From positions 1-14,568 of the forward strand of contig JAATGE010000664.1 of NCBI GenBank assembly GCA_015654825.1: 14,568 bases of DNA. Reading direction: 5' to 3'. Source of the stretch: Rhodospirillales bacterium. GTDB taxonomy: Bacteria; Pseudomonadota; Alphaproteobacteria; Acetobacterales; Acetobacteraceae. The notes under the pieces are model-generated. The model saw only the letters and a program-made list of their open reading frames with translations. It searched no databases and had not been told where the DNA came from. The first letter of the stretch is position 1; each line of letters begins with the position of its first letter. Shown here in pieces: positions 1 to 5,388 of this stretch. The position numbers were made by a program, and so were the translations under genes.

Positions 1-36
1 CCGACGCTTTCCCGGTGATATCGTTAACATATTGAC

Positions 37-75
37 AAAAAGCCCCCTGGACCTGTTGGTGCAGGGGGCTTTCGC
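37..75 (-). terminator. Rho-independent terminator after tRNA-Ser
   Basis: On the minus strand a perfect 9-bp GC-rich stem (AGCCCCCTG at 70-62 pairing with CAGGGGGCT at 49-41) closes a loop of about 12 bases and is followed by a run of five T at 41-37. It starts about 9 bases past the 3' end of the tRNA, so it very likely terminates the tRNA transcript. Confidence 0.85.
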
Positions 76-78
76 ATT

Positions 79-168
79 TGGCGGTGGGACTGGGATTTGA
101 ACCCAGGGAGCCTTTCGGCCCGGCGGTTTTCAAGACCGCTGCCTTAAACCGGGCTCGGCCACCCCTCC
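79..168 (-). tRNA. tRNA-Ser (anticodon TGA)
   Basis: Read on the minus strand, this 90-base gene has all tRNA-Ser parts. The 7-base acceptor strand GGAGGGG is followed by T8-G9. The D arm contains GCCGAG and the GG of the D loop. The anticodon stem GCGGT/ACCGC closes the loop CTTGAAA with anticodon TGA (130-132 on plus). A long class II variable arm forms GGGCC-GAAA-GGCTC, the T arm is CTGGG-TTCAAAT-CCCAG, and CCA is encoded. The acceptor stem has an A-A mismatch at pair 3:70 (GGA against ACC) and a G-U at 7:66. The 5' half is overlapped by the last codons of the gene at 144-341, whose TAA stop lies in the D loop. tRNA-Ser genes are common prophage integration sites, so this may mark the prophage border, but no second copy is in the window to test that. 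Confidence 0.92.
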
Positions 169-341
169 CCAATGAAGGCGTTACGTTCCTTGTGATCGAC
201 GCAAGTATAGATAATGGCGTTAGCAAGGCCAAGCGCCTGCTCTATCGAGAGGCAATGCTGGGTGCCGCATAGCGTGATACCGATGCGGCCCTCAGGATCG
301 TCAGGCTCGATGCGCACGCGGCCATGTGTTGGGTCTTGCAT
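144..341 (-). CDS. small conserved-looking phage protein, 65 aa
   Basis: Function is unknown. The ATG at 341 is preceded by AAGGGG (348-353) with 6 bases of spacing, so I prefer it to the adjoining TTG at 344. The protein has an acidic/basic N-terminus (DPTHGRVRIEPDDPEGR) and a helical middle (SIEQALGLANAI). Two cysteines (CGTQHC) sit close together. The last residues (about GEGWPSPV) are read from the 5' half of tRNA-Ser, which suggests the original gene end was lost or changed at the tRNA junction. It is transcribed away from the divergent gene at 443. No promoter is clear, although the operator-like palindrome at 397-412 lies about 55 bases upstream. The composition looks like real coding sequence and resembles small accessory proteins of rhizobial phages. 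Confidence 0.6.
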   Translation of the reverse strand: MQDPTHGRVRIEPDDPEGRIGITLCGTQHCLSIEQALGLANAIIYTCVDHKERNAFIGEGWPSPV

Positions 342-380
342 CAATTTCCCCTTATTACCCTAGTCGTCGCTTAGCACGGG

Positions 381-410
381 TGGACAGCCGCATGCACCAC
401 AGCTTACTGT
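381..410 (+). promoter_or_regulatory. putative promoter for the 443 gene
   Basis: TGGACA (381-386, one mismatch to TTGACA) and TACTGT (405-410) are separated by 18 bases. The -10 element lies inside the right half of the palindrome at 397-412. The same arrangement, an 18-base spacer with TACTGT in the operator, is found in front of the accessory operon at 5173-5202. The -10 match is weak, so this is an inference from position and repetition. Confidence 0.4.
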
Positions 411-412
411 GA
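397..412. promoter_or_regulatory. operator-like palindrome, copy 1
   Basis: The sequence is CCACAGCTTACTGTGA, an imperfect inverted repeat. The right half ACTGTGA is identical to that of copy 2 at 5171-5186, and the left half shares CACAG. It lies between the divergent genes at 341 and 443 and overlaps the putative -10 of the latter. Confidence 0.6.
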
Positions 413-442
413 TTTCGTAAATCCCAGCAAGGGGGACCGGTT

Positions 443-865
443 ATGGCATTCCGCGTTGACCAATGGTTTACTCGCTACCGGAACAACGGCAATCGACGTT
501 TCTTTGCCTTGATCCCGGAGGCCGGCAGCAGTTTTTTGTCGCGGCACATGAAGCTTCGCGTCCTGCGTCATGACGAGGATAACGGCCGCAAGGTTGTGCG
601 CGAATTGGCACCCTTCGAGTGGGTAACGCCCCAAGAGGGTGAGTTCGCAAAGGAACCCGCGCTCAGCGCGCCGGCTGACATATTTCCGACCAACGATGTT
701 TTGGAATTCATTCAAGCGATGGTCGATTTGGGAGAAGCTGTTGGCCTAACGCCGTCCCGGCACGAGGACCGCTCGGCCGAGATCAAGCGGCTCGAGGGCC
801 ACCTCGCCGACATGCGCCGCCTGGCGCTGCGGGACGTCCCGCTGCTGCAGACCCTGCAGACCTGA
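443..865 (+). CDS. hypothetical phage protein with C-terminal helical region, 140 aa
   Basis: I do not recognise a named function. The ATG at 443 has a strong Shine-Dalgarno AAGGGGG (429-435) at 7 bases. The N-terminal two thirds is mixed alpha/beta in character and includes FRVDQWFTRYRNNGNRRFF. Residues about 105-130 form a charged amphipathic helix (RSAEIKRLEGHLADMRRLAL) that could form a coiled coil. The last 83 bases overlap the opposite-strand HicA-like gene (783-1082). Because the helix looks genuine, the plus-strand reading of the shared segment is probably the older one. Expression is probably controlled by the palindrome at 397-412. It is likely a regulatory or accessory prophage protein, with low certainty. 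Confidence 0.7.
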   Translation: MAFRVDQWFTRYRNNGNRRFFALIPEAGSSFLSRHMKLRVLRHDEDNGRKVVRELAPFEWVTPQEGEFAKEPALSAPADIFPTNDVLEFIQAMVDLGEAVGLTPSRHEDRSAEIKRLEGHLADMRRLALRDVPLLQTLQT

Positions 866-1082
866 CGCCGCGGCGCGCCTGCTGCATCGTGTAATTCACG
901 GCGTCTTCCGGATTCTGCGGCGTGCTGGCACAAGTGATTGCCGTCTCGTGCCCGTCCTTGCGCACGAACAGCCGCAGATGACGGCCGTGCCGCACTCTGA
1001 CCACTTCGAAGCCCTCGCTCTCAAGCTTGTCGCGCAACTCACGATAGTGCTTGCACTGCCGAAACCAGGGCGTCACGGTCAT
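783..1082 (-). CDS. HicA-like small basic protein, 99 aa
   Basis: The ATG at 1082 overlaps the stop of the previous gene as ATGA, so translation is probably coupled. A longer reading from 1262 would run antisense-like through that gene and is rejected. Residues 1-70 include HYRELRDKLESEGFEVV, then RHGRHLRLFVR and ITCASTPQNPEDAVN. That order (helix, strand, His-containing strand, then a TP..P..A.N motif) resembles the small dsRBD-like fold of HicA-type and related phage proteins. No HicB-like antitoxin lies next to it, so a toxin role is not supported. After about residue 71 the sequence is Ala/Gly/Arg-rich low complexity (GVRSAGSAAAGRPAAPGG) and overlaps the convergent gene at 443-865 by 83 bases. 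It is probably a read-through extension of a compact domain. This is the last gene of the accessory operon. Confidence 0.7.
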   Translation of the reverse strand: MTVTPWFRQCKHYRELRDKLESEGFEVVRVRHGRHLRLFVRKDGHETAITCASTPQNPEDAVNYTMQQARRGVRSAGSAAAGRPAAPGGACRRGGPRAA

Positions 1083-1621
1083 GGTCGCGGCCGCTTCTTT
1101 ACCCCGGTTTTCGCCCACACCATGCGCAAGAAGCCGCTGCAGGTGCGCATGCGGCGTGTGTCCGCGATTTCCGTCTCCGAGCCCTGGAATTTTACTTTCC
1201 GTTTCGGAAACAGGAAGTTGCCGGGGCCAGCTTTGAGGTCGATCGGCACATTCTTGTGGCAATAGAATCGGCCTGCGAAAAAGTGGTGCTCAGGAGCATT
1301 GTTCGGGTCCAGAGATTCGATTAGTGCGCGCCACTTTTCCTTATCTTGCTGCTCCGGACTGCCGGGGCGGAATGCGCAATTGTCGCATGGCTCGGCACAA
1401 ACCGGGTCGTCGACGTAGAGGGCCGGGAACGCCTCCCACACCGATTCGCAGACGAGGCATAACCCGACTTCGCAATCGATGTGAGGGACGGCGCCCTTCG
1501 GCACGAATTTGATGTGGCGCGATCGGCAGGCCGGGCAGCGTTCCGGCCGCGGCACTGGGCGCCCGGAAGCGTTTGCCTCTACGCGCTGCCTGGCGCTCAA
1601 TTTTATTAAGGGTTTAGCCAT
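1079..1621 (-). CDS. cysteine-rich protein, possible zinc/Fe-S binding, 180 aa
   Basis: Ten cysteines form two groups. Cys29/Cys32 (CPAC) with Cys50, Cys55 and Cys58 (CLVC) look like a zinc ribbon. Cys75, Cys79 and Cys82 in CAEPCDNCAFRPGS, with Cys121 in FYCHK and Cys161 in CSGFL, form a second spaced set that could bind a metal or an Fe-S cluster. The pattern CxxCAFRPGS...CH is one I associate with uncharacterised phage proteins, and no enzyme activity can be assigned. The C-terminus is basic (KTGVKKRPRP), which fits nucleic-acid binding. The ATG at 1621 overlaps the upstream ATPase stop by 8 bases (ATGGCTAA), and its own stop overlaps the next start as ATGA, so it is a tightly coupled operon member. 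Confidence 0.85.
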   Translation of the reverse strand: MAKPLIKLSARQRVEANASGRPVPRPERCPACRSRHIKFVPKGAVPHIDCEVGLCLVCESVWEAFPALYVDDPVCAEPCDNCAFRPGSPEQQDKEKWRALIESLDPNNAPEHHFFAGRFYCHKNVPIDLKAGPGNFLFPKRKVKFQGSETEIADTRRMRTCSGFLRMVWAKTGVKKRPRP

Positions 1622-3377
1622 CGAGCAATTCCGATCCCGAGATGAGCAGATCGCCGCTCTTCATTATTAGGTCGTTTTGCCTCAGCAGCGAGACGCCACT
1701 GTTCCAATGGCCACCCGTCGCCTTCTTGCCGAGCTGCCGCGCCAGGTCATCCTTGTGGATGCCGCGGGCGCCGGCGGCGACGATCGCGCGCAGCATGTCC
1801 GGGGCCGGCGCCGGCAGATTGGCGCACCAGAAGGCGAGCTGCTCCACCTTCCCGATGGGCCCGCGCGGCGTCACGCCGCTCTTTGCGAGTCCGACCAAGC
1901 TAGCGCTGATTAAGTTCCCTTTTTCCGCGATCAAGGTGCCGTCGCGAAGCGCCTTACGACCTGCGTTGAAATGGCCGCCGCTCGCTTTGAGGCCAGAAAG
2001 CGTTGCTGCTTGAGTCCAGGTGAAACTCGCGGGGAACCGCTCGCAAAGTGTCGCCAGAAGTTTGCGCGCGGCGGGCGGCAATTCGCCGGTGACGCGCGGC
2101 AGCTGTTTCTGACGCGTCTCGCCGTGCAGTGTCTGCTGCTCCAGCCTCTGCACGAGAAGATCGGCGATGAGTTGCGCGGCCTCTGTTTTTGCTTCAGCAG
2201 CAGTCGGAGCCGGCTTGCCCGTCGCGGTCTCTTGCAGCGCGCCGAGCGCTTCCTCGTAGCCCGCGATGGCCGCCTGGATAGCCGCGACCAAGCGGACGTT
2301 CGCCTGCAGCAACTCGCCGACACATTGCAGGCCTTCCTGGCGCCCTTCCTCTCGCGCTGTCGCAACCTGCGCTTCGACCGCAGGCGTAACCCAGTCCCGC
2401 GGATCCGGCGTTGTTCCCGAACGCGCGCGAAATTTCCGACTTACCTCCCGATCGCCGACTAGGCGCGTCGCCGTATCCCCGCGCACCGCGTCGCGCAGCT
2501 CGGTCAGCGCAGCCAGCGCCGGAAAGTCCTCGAGATCGATGATCTTCAGGCTGATGACGACGCCATCCGGCGCATACCGGGCGCGAGGCGCCGCGCTGCT
2601 GTCATAGGTGGCCAGAGCCGGAAATTTGACGCGCTCCAGGAAATTGTGCCCTGGCGCCCACAGGACGCCGACACCTGGGGAGAGGCGCGGCAAGTCGCCG
2701 AGGATGCGTTTTGCATCGACGCGATCGGCCTGCCCTTCGATCCAGCCGCCGATCGCTGCGCGATCCTGGCTGCTGGTCAGTTTCATGGCGATCAGCACGT
2801 CGGCCTGGCTCAGCACGTCCTTGTTCAGCACCGCCGGCCGTTGCGTGATCAGCCAGGGAATAAACCCGCGCACGCGGCCGCGCCGCACGATCTCATCGAT
2901 GCGGCTGAGCAGCGTCAGGCCCTCCCGCGGCGGCTTCTGCGGCGCGAAGCTGTCGGCCTCATCCAGCACCAGGTGCAGAGTGTCGCGGTTCTCCTGGTAG
3001 AGCGTCTCCGCGAAGGCTGTCATGAAGCGGCGCCGGCTGGCGTGAGAACCGATTTCGGAGATGTCCACGATCGAGGCGGCGTGCGTGCGCGCGATCGCGT
3101 GGGCGACAGCCTCGCCGGATGTGTCGTCGATCGGAATGTCGGCGCGCAGGCCGCCGAAGATGTTGACCGGCAGGCCGCCGGCGGCATGGCCGTCTGCGCC
3201 GGCCCTGAGGCCCCACCAGACGCCTGTAGGATCGACGATGCAGACACGCCTGCTGGCGGTTATCAGGCGTTCTACAAGGACTTTGGCCGTATAGGTCTTG
3301 CCGCTGCCAGACACGCCGACGATGGCCGCGCGGTCGTCAAGGATTGAGGAGAGAGCGTCCAATTCACCATCAGCCAC
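1614..3377 (-). CDS. HerA-like P-loop ATPase with duplicated C-terminal winged-helix-like domains, 587 aa
   Basis: The GTG at 3377 is chosen because AAAGGAG (3384-3390) lies 6 bases upstream and the start overlaps the previous stop by 8 bases (GTGGCTGA). ATG 3401 or 3470 would overlap that gene further without such a site. Walker A is GVSGSGKT (residues 21-28). Walker B is LVLDEAD (about 136-142). RRGRVRGFIPWLITQRP (about 166-182) matches the arginine-rich segment and TQRP sensor of HerA/FtsK-type DNA translocases. Residues about 330-430 are helical and Ala/Glu-rich. Two related C-terminal segments, about 434-499 (GLKASGGHFNAGRKAL) and about 522-585 (KKATGGHWNSGVSLL), look like tandem winged-helix domains. 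HerA-family ATPases form hexameric DNA pumps. Here no nuclease (NurA, Sir2 or DUF4297) is adjacent, so a replication, recombination or anti-defence role is only a guess. Confidence 0.9.
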   Translation of the reverse strand: MADGELDALSSILDDRAAIVGVSGSGKTYTAKVLVERLITASRRVCIVDPTGVWWGLRAGADGHAAGGLPVNIFGGLRADIPIDDTSGEAVAHAIARTHAASIVDISEIGSHASRRRFMTAFAETLYQENRDTLHLVLDEADSFAPQKPPREGLTLLSRIDEIVRRGRVRGFIPWLITQRPAVLNKDVLSQADVLIAMKLTSSQDRAAIGGWIEGQADRVDAKRILGDLPRLSPGVGVLWAPGHNFLERVKFPALATYDSSAAPRARYAPDGVVISLKIIDLEDFPALAALTELRDAVRGDTATRLVGDREVSRKFRARSGTTPDPRDWVTPAVEAQVATAREEGRQEGLQCVGELLQANVRLVAAIQAAIAGYEEALGALQETATGKPAPTAAEAKTEAAQLIADLLVQRLEQQTLHGETRQKQLPRVTGELPPAARKLLATLCERFPASFTWTQAATLSGLKASGGHFNAGRKALRDGTLIAEKGNLISASLVGLAKSGVTPRGPIGKVEQLAFWCANLPAPAPDMLRAIVAAGARGIHKDDLARQLGKKATGGHWNSGVSLLRQNDLIMKSGDLLISGSELLDG

Positions 3378-3726
3378 GGCGCGCTCCTTTAAGCACGGCA
3401 TCACGTACTGTTTGCGGACAAGCGAGGAAGGCGCGCTCCGTCTCCGCGCGCTCGCAATCGGAATGAACAAGCAGCCCGTCGGGAATACGCTCGCCGGGCC
3501 ATGCTACACCCCCATGGCGCAACAGCGACATCTTGTCGGCGCCTGGCTCTCCGCACAGCCCGCACAAATCGAGATCGTTCGCGTGCTCGCCACAGCCGTT
3601 GCAAACGAGCGGCGCGTTTACGCAGGCGCCGCAGGGCGGGTGCCCAAGGTGGCACGTACACGGTTCCTGGAGCGTAGTCTCGAAGACGCCCTCTTTGCAG
3701 GCCGGACATGGACTGCCTTCTTCCAT
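3370..3726 (-). CDS. zinc-knuckle protein resembling the DnaJ cysteine-rich domain, 118 aa
   Basis: Twelve cysteines are present. Five close pairs are CPAC (7-10), CTC (23-25), CGAC (32-35), CNGC (42-45) and CGLC (55-58). The repeated CxxCGE pattern recalls the zinc-binding CxxCxGxG repeats of DnaJ, though spacing is not identical. The C-terminal part (about 60-118) has only two further cysteines (91 and 103) and is helical and charged. The ATG at 3726 starts 2 bases after the stop of the J-domain gene and has no clear ribosome site, which suggests coupled translation. The gene end carries the Shine-Dalgarno sequence and start of the ATPase. Adjacency to a J-domain gene suggests that the two act together, but it could equally be an independent nucleic-acid-binding zinc protein. 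Confidence 0.85.
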   Translation of the reverse strand: MEEGSPCPACKEGVFETTLQEPCTCHLGHPPCGACVNAPLVCNGCGEHANDLDLCGLCGEPGADKMSLLRHGGVAWPGERIPDGLLVHSDCERAETERAFLACPQTVRDAVLKGARRG

Positions 3727-3728
3727 GG

Positions 3729-4367
3729 CTACGCCGCCGCTCGGAAATAGGCGCGCGCATCCGCAATCGCCGCGGTCAGCCTCGCTGCCAGGTCGGCATC
3801 GCCGCCATCGTGCCGGTTCGGATGAACCTTCACGATCGCGTTCGAATAGAACAGCTCCGCTTCGTCCAGTGTGTTCGGATTGCCGAGAACTTCTTGCCAG
3901 AGGGGATCGTCCGGCGGCGGCAATGCGCGATACCCGGTGAACGCTTGCTCAAACGATCCCACGCCCCAGCGCGTCATGCCGCGCATCGCGCCGAGGTGCC
4001 GCGAGATCGCAGCGACATTGCCTGCGACGGTCGTCCAGCGGTCGCACGCCAGCACGATCGGGCGCCCGCCGAACTTGAAGAACACGGCTGCGCCGGGATC
4101 GTCCGGCGACGCCGGGCGCCCGTGTGAAGGCTGGATATTCGAACTCAGCACAGCATCCGCCTCGTCGAAGCCGTCTTCCAGGAGCATGCGCAGCTCGCGC
4201 TCTAGGCGTGCGTGCGCGTCCTTCAGCTTAATCTCGACGCGCCCAGGCCGGCTTTCGACGACGCTTCCAGCGGCCGACGAAAAGCGCGGCGGTTGGCGCA
4301 TCGCCGGCGGCGTTCGCGTCCAGCCCTTCGGCCAGTTCAGCGGGTAGGAAACGAAAAAGACGGCCAT
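3729..4367 (-). CDS. J-domain (DnaJ-like) protein, 212 aa
   Basis: The C-terminal 60 residues look like a J domain: LWQEVLGNPNTLDEAELFYS, then KVHPNRHDGG (182-189), then a helix ending AYFRAAA. The HPD tripeptide, needed to stimulate Hsp70 ATPase in known J proteins, is HPN here, so activity may be altered or lost. Residues 1-150 form an unrelated N-terminal region with LNWPKGWTRT and a basic/acidic helix (about 46-66). FKFGGRPIVLACDRWTTVAGNVAAISRHL (split as FKFGGRPIVL and WTTVAGNVAAISRHL) includes a stretch typical of this phage J-protein family. I use ATG 4367, which is 2 bases after the ASCH gene stop; the longer reading from 4421 overlaps that gene. Co-chaperones of this type are found in accessory regions of rhizobial phages and may recruit host DnaK. 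Confidence 0.85.
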   Translation of the reverse strand: MAVFFVSYPLNWPKGWTRTPPAMRQPPRFSSAAGSVVESRPGRVEIKLKDAHARLERELRMLLEDGFDEADAVLSSNIQPSHGRPASPDDPGAAVFFKFGGRPIVLACDRWTTVAGNVAAISRHLGAMRGMTRWGVGSFEQAFTGYRALPPPDDPLWQEVLGNPNTLDEAELFYSNAIVKVHPNRHDGGDADLAARLTAAIADARAYFRAAA

Positions 4368-4369
4368 CG

Positions 4370-4885
4370 CTATACAGCCTCCTGTTCTTTCGGACTGATG
4401 AAATCGGCCGGTATCTCGCATAGCCAGAAACCCTGGGCGCCCTTGTAGGGAACGGGCGGCTCGACGCGCCTGACATCCAGCATGGGCCAGCCCCAGTTGG
4501 TATGCTCCTCGCGGTCGCTGTCGGCCGGCGCGAACCCGAGCGAGCGCTCCAAATCCTCGTCGCGGATCGGTTCGCCGAGCGTGACGGTGCAGACGATGCA
4601 GCTAAGGAGCATGTTGTCGCATTTCGGGCGCGCGGCGACGGCCTCCAGGATCGGTATGGCAATGTCGCGATTGAGGCCCGTAGTGCGCCACGCCTCACTG
4701 TTCAGGCGCACCAGCAATTCCAGGATCTCCTTGCGAACGACCTTGCGGGCGCCAGCATGGATGGCGATACGTCGGCCGCAGTAGGCCCTGGGCGTCGCCC
4801 AGTGGCGAAACTCGTAGGGCTTGGCGCCCTCGGCGACGAGTGTTGCCCACGGTTGCCATAGGGTGAGCGCCAGGATACCCGTCAC
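4370..4885 (-). CDS. ASCH-domain-like protein, 171 aa
   Basis: The N-terminus ALTLWQPWATLVAEGAKPYE followed by FRHW (residues about 6-29) is the hallmark of ASCH/PUA-like phage proteins, with the conserved WQPWA and E-R/W positions. RRIAIHAG (about 38-45) is the next strand. A central helical insertion is followed by CTVTLGEP and NWGWPML, and the usual C-terminal strand is KGAQGFWLCEIP. The ASCH fold is thought to bind RNA or modified nucleotides, and some members are hydrolases. A specific substrate cannot be told here. The start is GTG at 4885, overlapping the preceding stop as GTGA. There is no separate Shine-Dalgarno, so translation is probably coupled. Three genes on, the operon encodes a HerA-like ATPase, so nucleic-acid work is plausible. 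Confidence 0.85.
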   Translation of the reverse strand: MTGILALTLWQPWATLVAEGAKPYEFRHWATPRAYCGRRIAIHAGARKVVRKEILELLVRLNSEAWRTTGLNRDIAIPILEAVAARPKCDNMLLSCIVCTVTLGEPIRDEDLERSLGFAPADSDREEHTNWGWPMLDVRRVEPPVPYKGAQGFWLCEIPADFISPKEQEAV

Positions 4886-5148
4886 GACAAAACGCCGCCC
4901 GGCCGTTGTTGGCGCTCGATTTCCCGGCGAACGAGCTCAGGCACCGCGGCGCCCGCGGAGATGAGCGTCTCCAGCGTCTTCGCGATCGCTTCCATGCGAG
5001 CGATGCGCCGATCGGCATCTGCCTGCGACATGGCGCTGATGGACACGCGCCGCGGATAGACGCTGCGGCGCATCTTCACTTCGCGCTTAGCCTCTTCCAG
5101 CTGCTCCTCAAGCGAGACTCCGATCGTCGCATGCAACAGGTCAGGCAT
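4882..5148 (-). CDS. small coiled-coil phage protein, 88 aa; first gene of accessory operon
   Basis: The ATG at 5148 is chosen because GGAGAGG (5160-5166) is upstream, though at a rather long 11 bases. The TTG at 5217 would place the operator palindrome inside the coding sequence. The protein is largely helical. EEQLEEAKREVKMRRSVYPR (residues about 17-36) is followed by SQADADRRIARMEAIAKTLE. The REVxxRxxVYPRxV...M...AxxxIxxMxAxxxTL layout is one I recognise from small phage proteins of alphaproteobacteria, whose function is not known to me. It begins the operon and its stop overlaps the ASCH gene start by 4 bases. Regulation probably runs through the perfect palindrome at 5169-5188, directly upstream. 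Confidence 0.8.
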   Translation of the reverse strand: MPDLLHATIGVSLEEQLEEAKREVKMRRSVYPRRVSISAMSQADADRRIARMEAIAKTLETLISAGAAVPELVRREIERQQRPGGVLS

Positions 5149-5168
5149 CCTGTGGTCCACCTCTCCGA

Positions 5169-5188
5169 GATCACAGTAGACTGTGATC
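5169..5188. promoter_or_regulatory. operator-like palindrome, copy 2 (perfect)
   Basis: A perfect inverted repeat of 9+9 bases is separated by AG, with core TCACAGTAGACTGTGA (5171-5186). It overlaps the putative -10 of the accessory operon and sits just upstream of its ribosome site. Two degenerate copies at 397-412 and 5238-5253 are in comparable control regions. Confidence 0.75.
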
Positions 5189-5202
5189 GCGGAGGACCGC
5201 AA
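5173..5202 (-). promoter_or_regulatory. putative promoter of the accessory operon
   Basis: On the minus strand TTGCGG (5202-5197) and TACTGT (5178-5173) are separated by 18 bases. The -10 falls within the perfect palindrome, so a bound regulator would block RNA polymerase. Match to consensus is modest. Confidence 0.4.
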
Positions 5203-5234
5203 GCGGAACATCGACAAACGTCACGCAGGATTGC

Positions 5235-5263
5235 TTGCCACAGTCCTCTGTGATCCCTATGGT
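5235..5263 (+). promoter_or_regulatory. putative promoter of the Ig-like gene
   Basis: TTGCCA (5235-5240) and TATGGT (5258-5263) are spaced by exactly 17 bases, and the spacer contains most of palindrome copy 3. Transcription would start near 5270, just ahead of GGGAGGAG at 5276-5283. Confidence 0.5.
5238..5253. promoter_or_regulatory. operator-like palindrome, copy 3
   Basis: CCACAGTCCTCTGTGA shares CACAGT and CTGTGA with copy 2. Its centre is 67 bases from that of copy 2. It lies between the -35 and -10 of the putative plus-strand promoter and could also act as a second operator for the minus-strand operon. Confidence 0.6.
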
Positions 5264-5388
5264 GCCGCGCCCCACGGGAGGAGCCCTCAATGACCGCCTT
5301 CAAACCGTATTGGCGGTGGCCCTGGAGGAAGCCTCCCCACCTGGCGCCCCGCCAGCTGCTTCTGGCCCATAAAGGAAGGATCGTAACA

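Noticed and set aside
783..1082. Complete HicAB toxin-antitoxin system
   Set aside because: Only a HicA-like domain is seen; no HicB-like partner is adjacent, and the protein is the last member of a longer operon.
2646..3347. 233-codon plus-strand open frame opposite the ATPase gene
   Set aside because: It lies wholly antisense to a gene with clear Walker motifs and has no ribosome site or domain logic; GC-rich shadow frame.
3378..3470. Longer ATPase start at ATG 3401 or 3470
   Set aside because: It would overlap the zinc-knuckle gene by up to 101 bases; GTG 3377 has the AAAGGAG site and the overlap size seen elsewhere in the operon.
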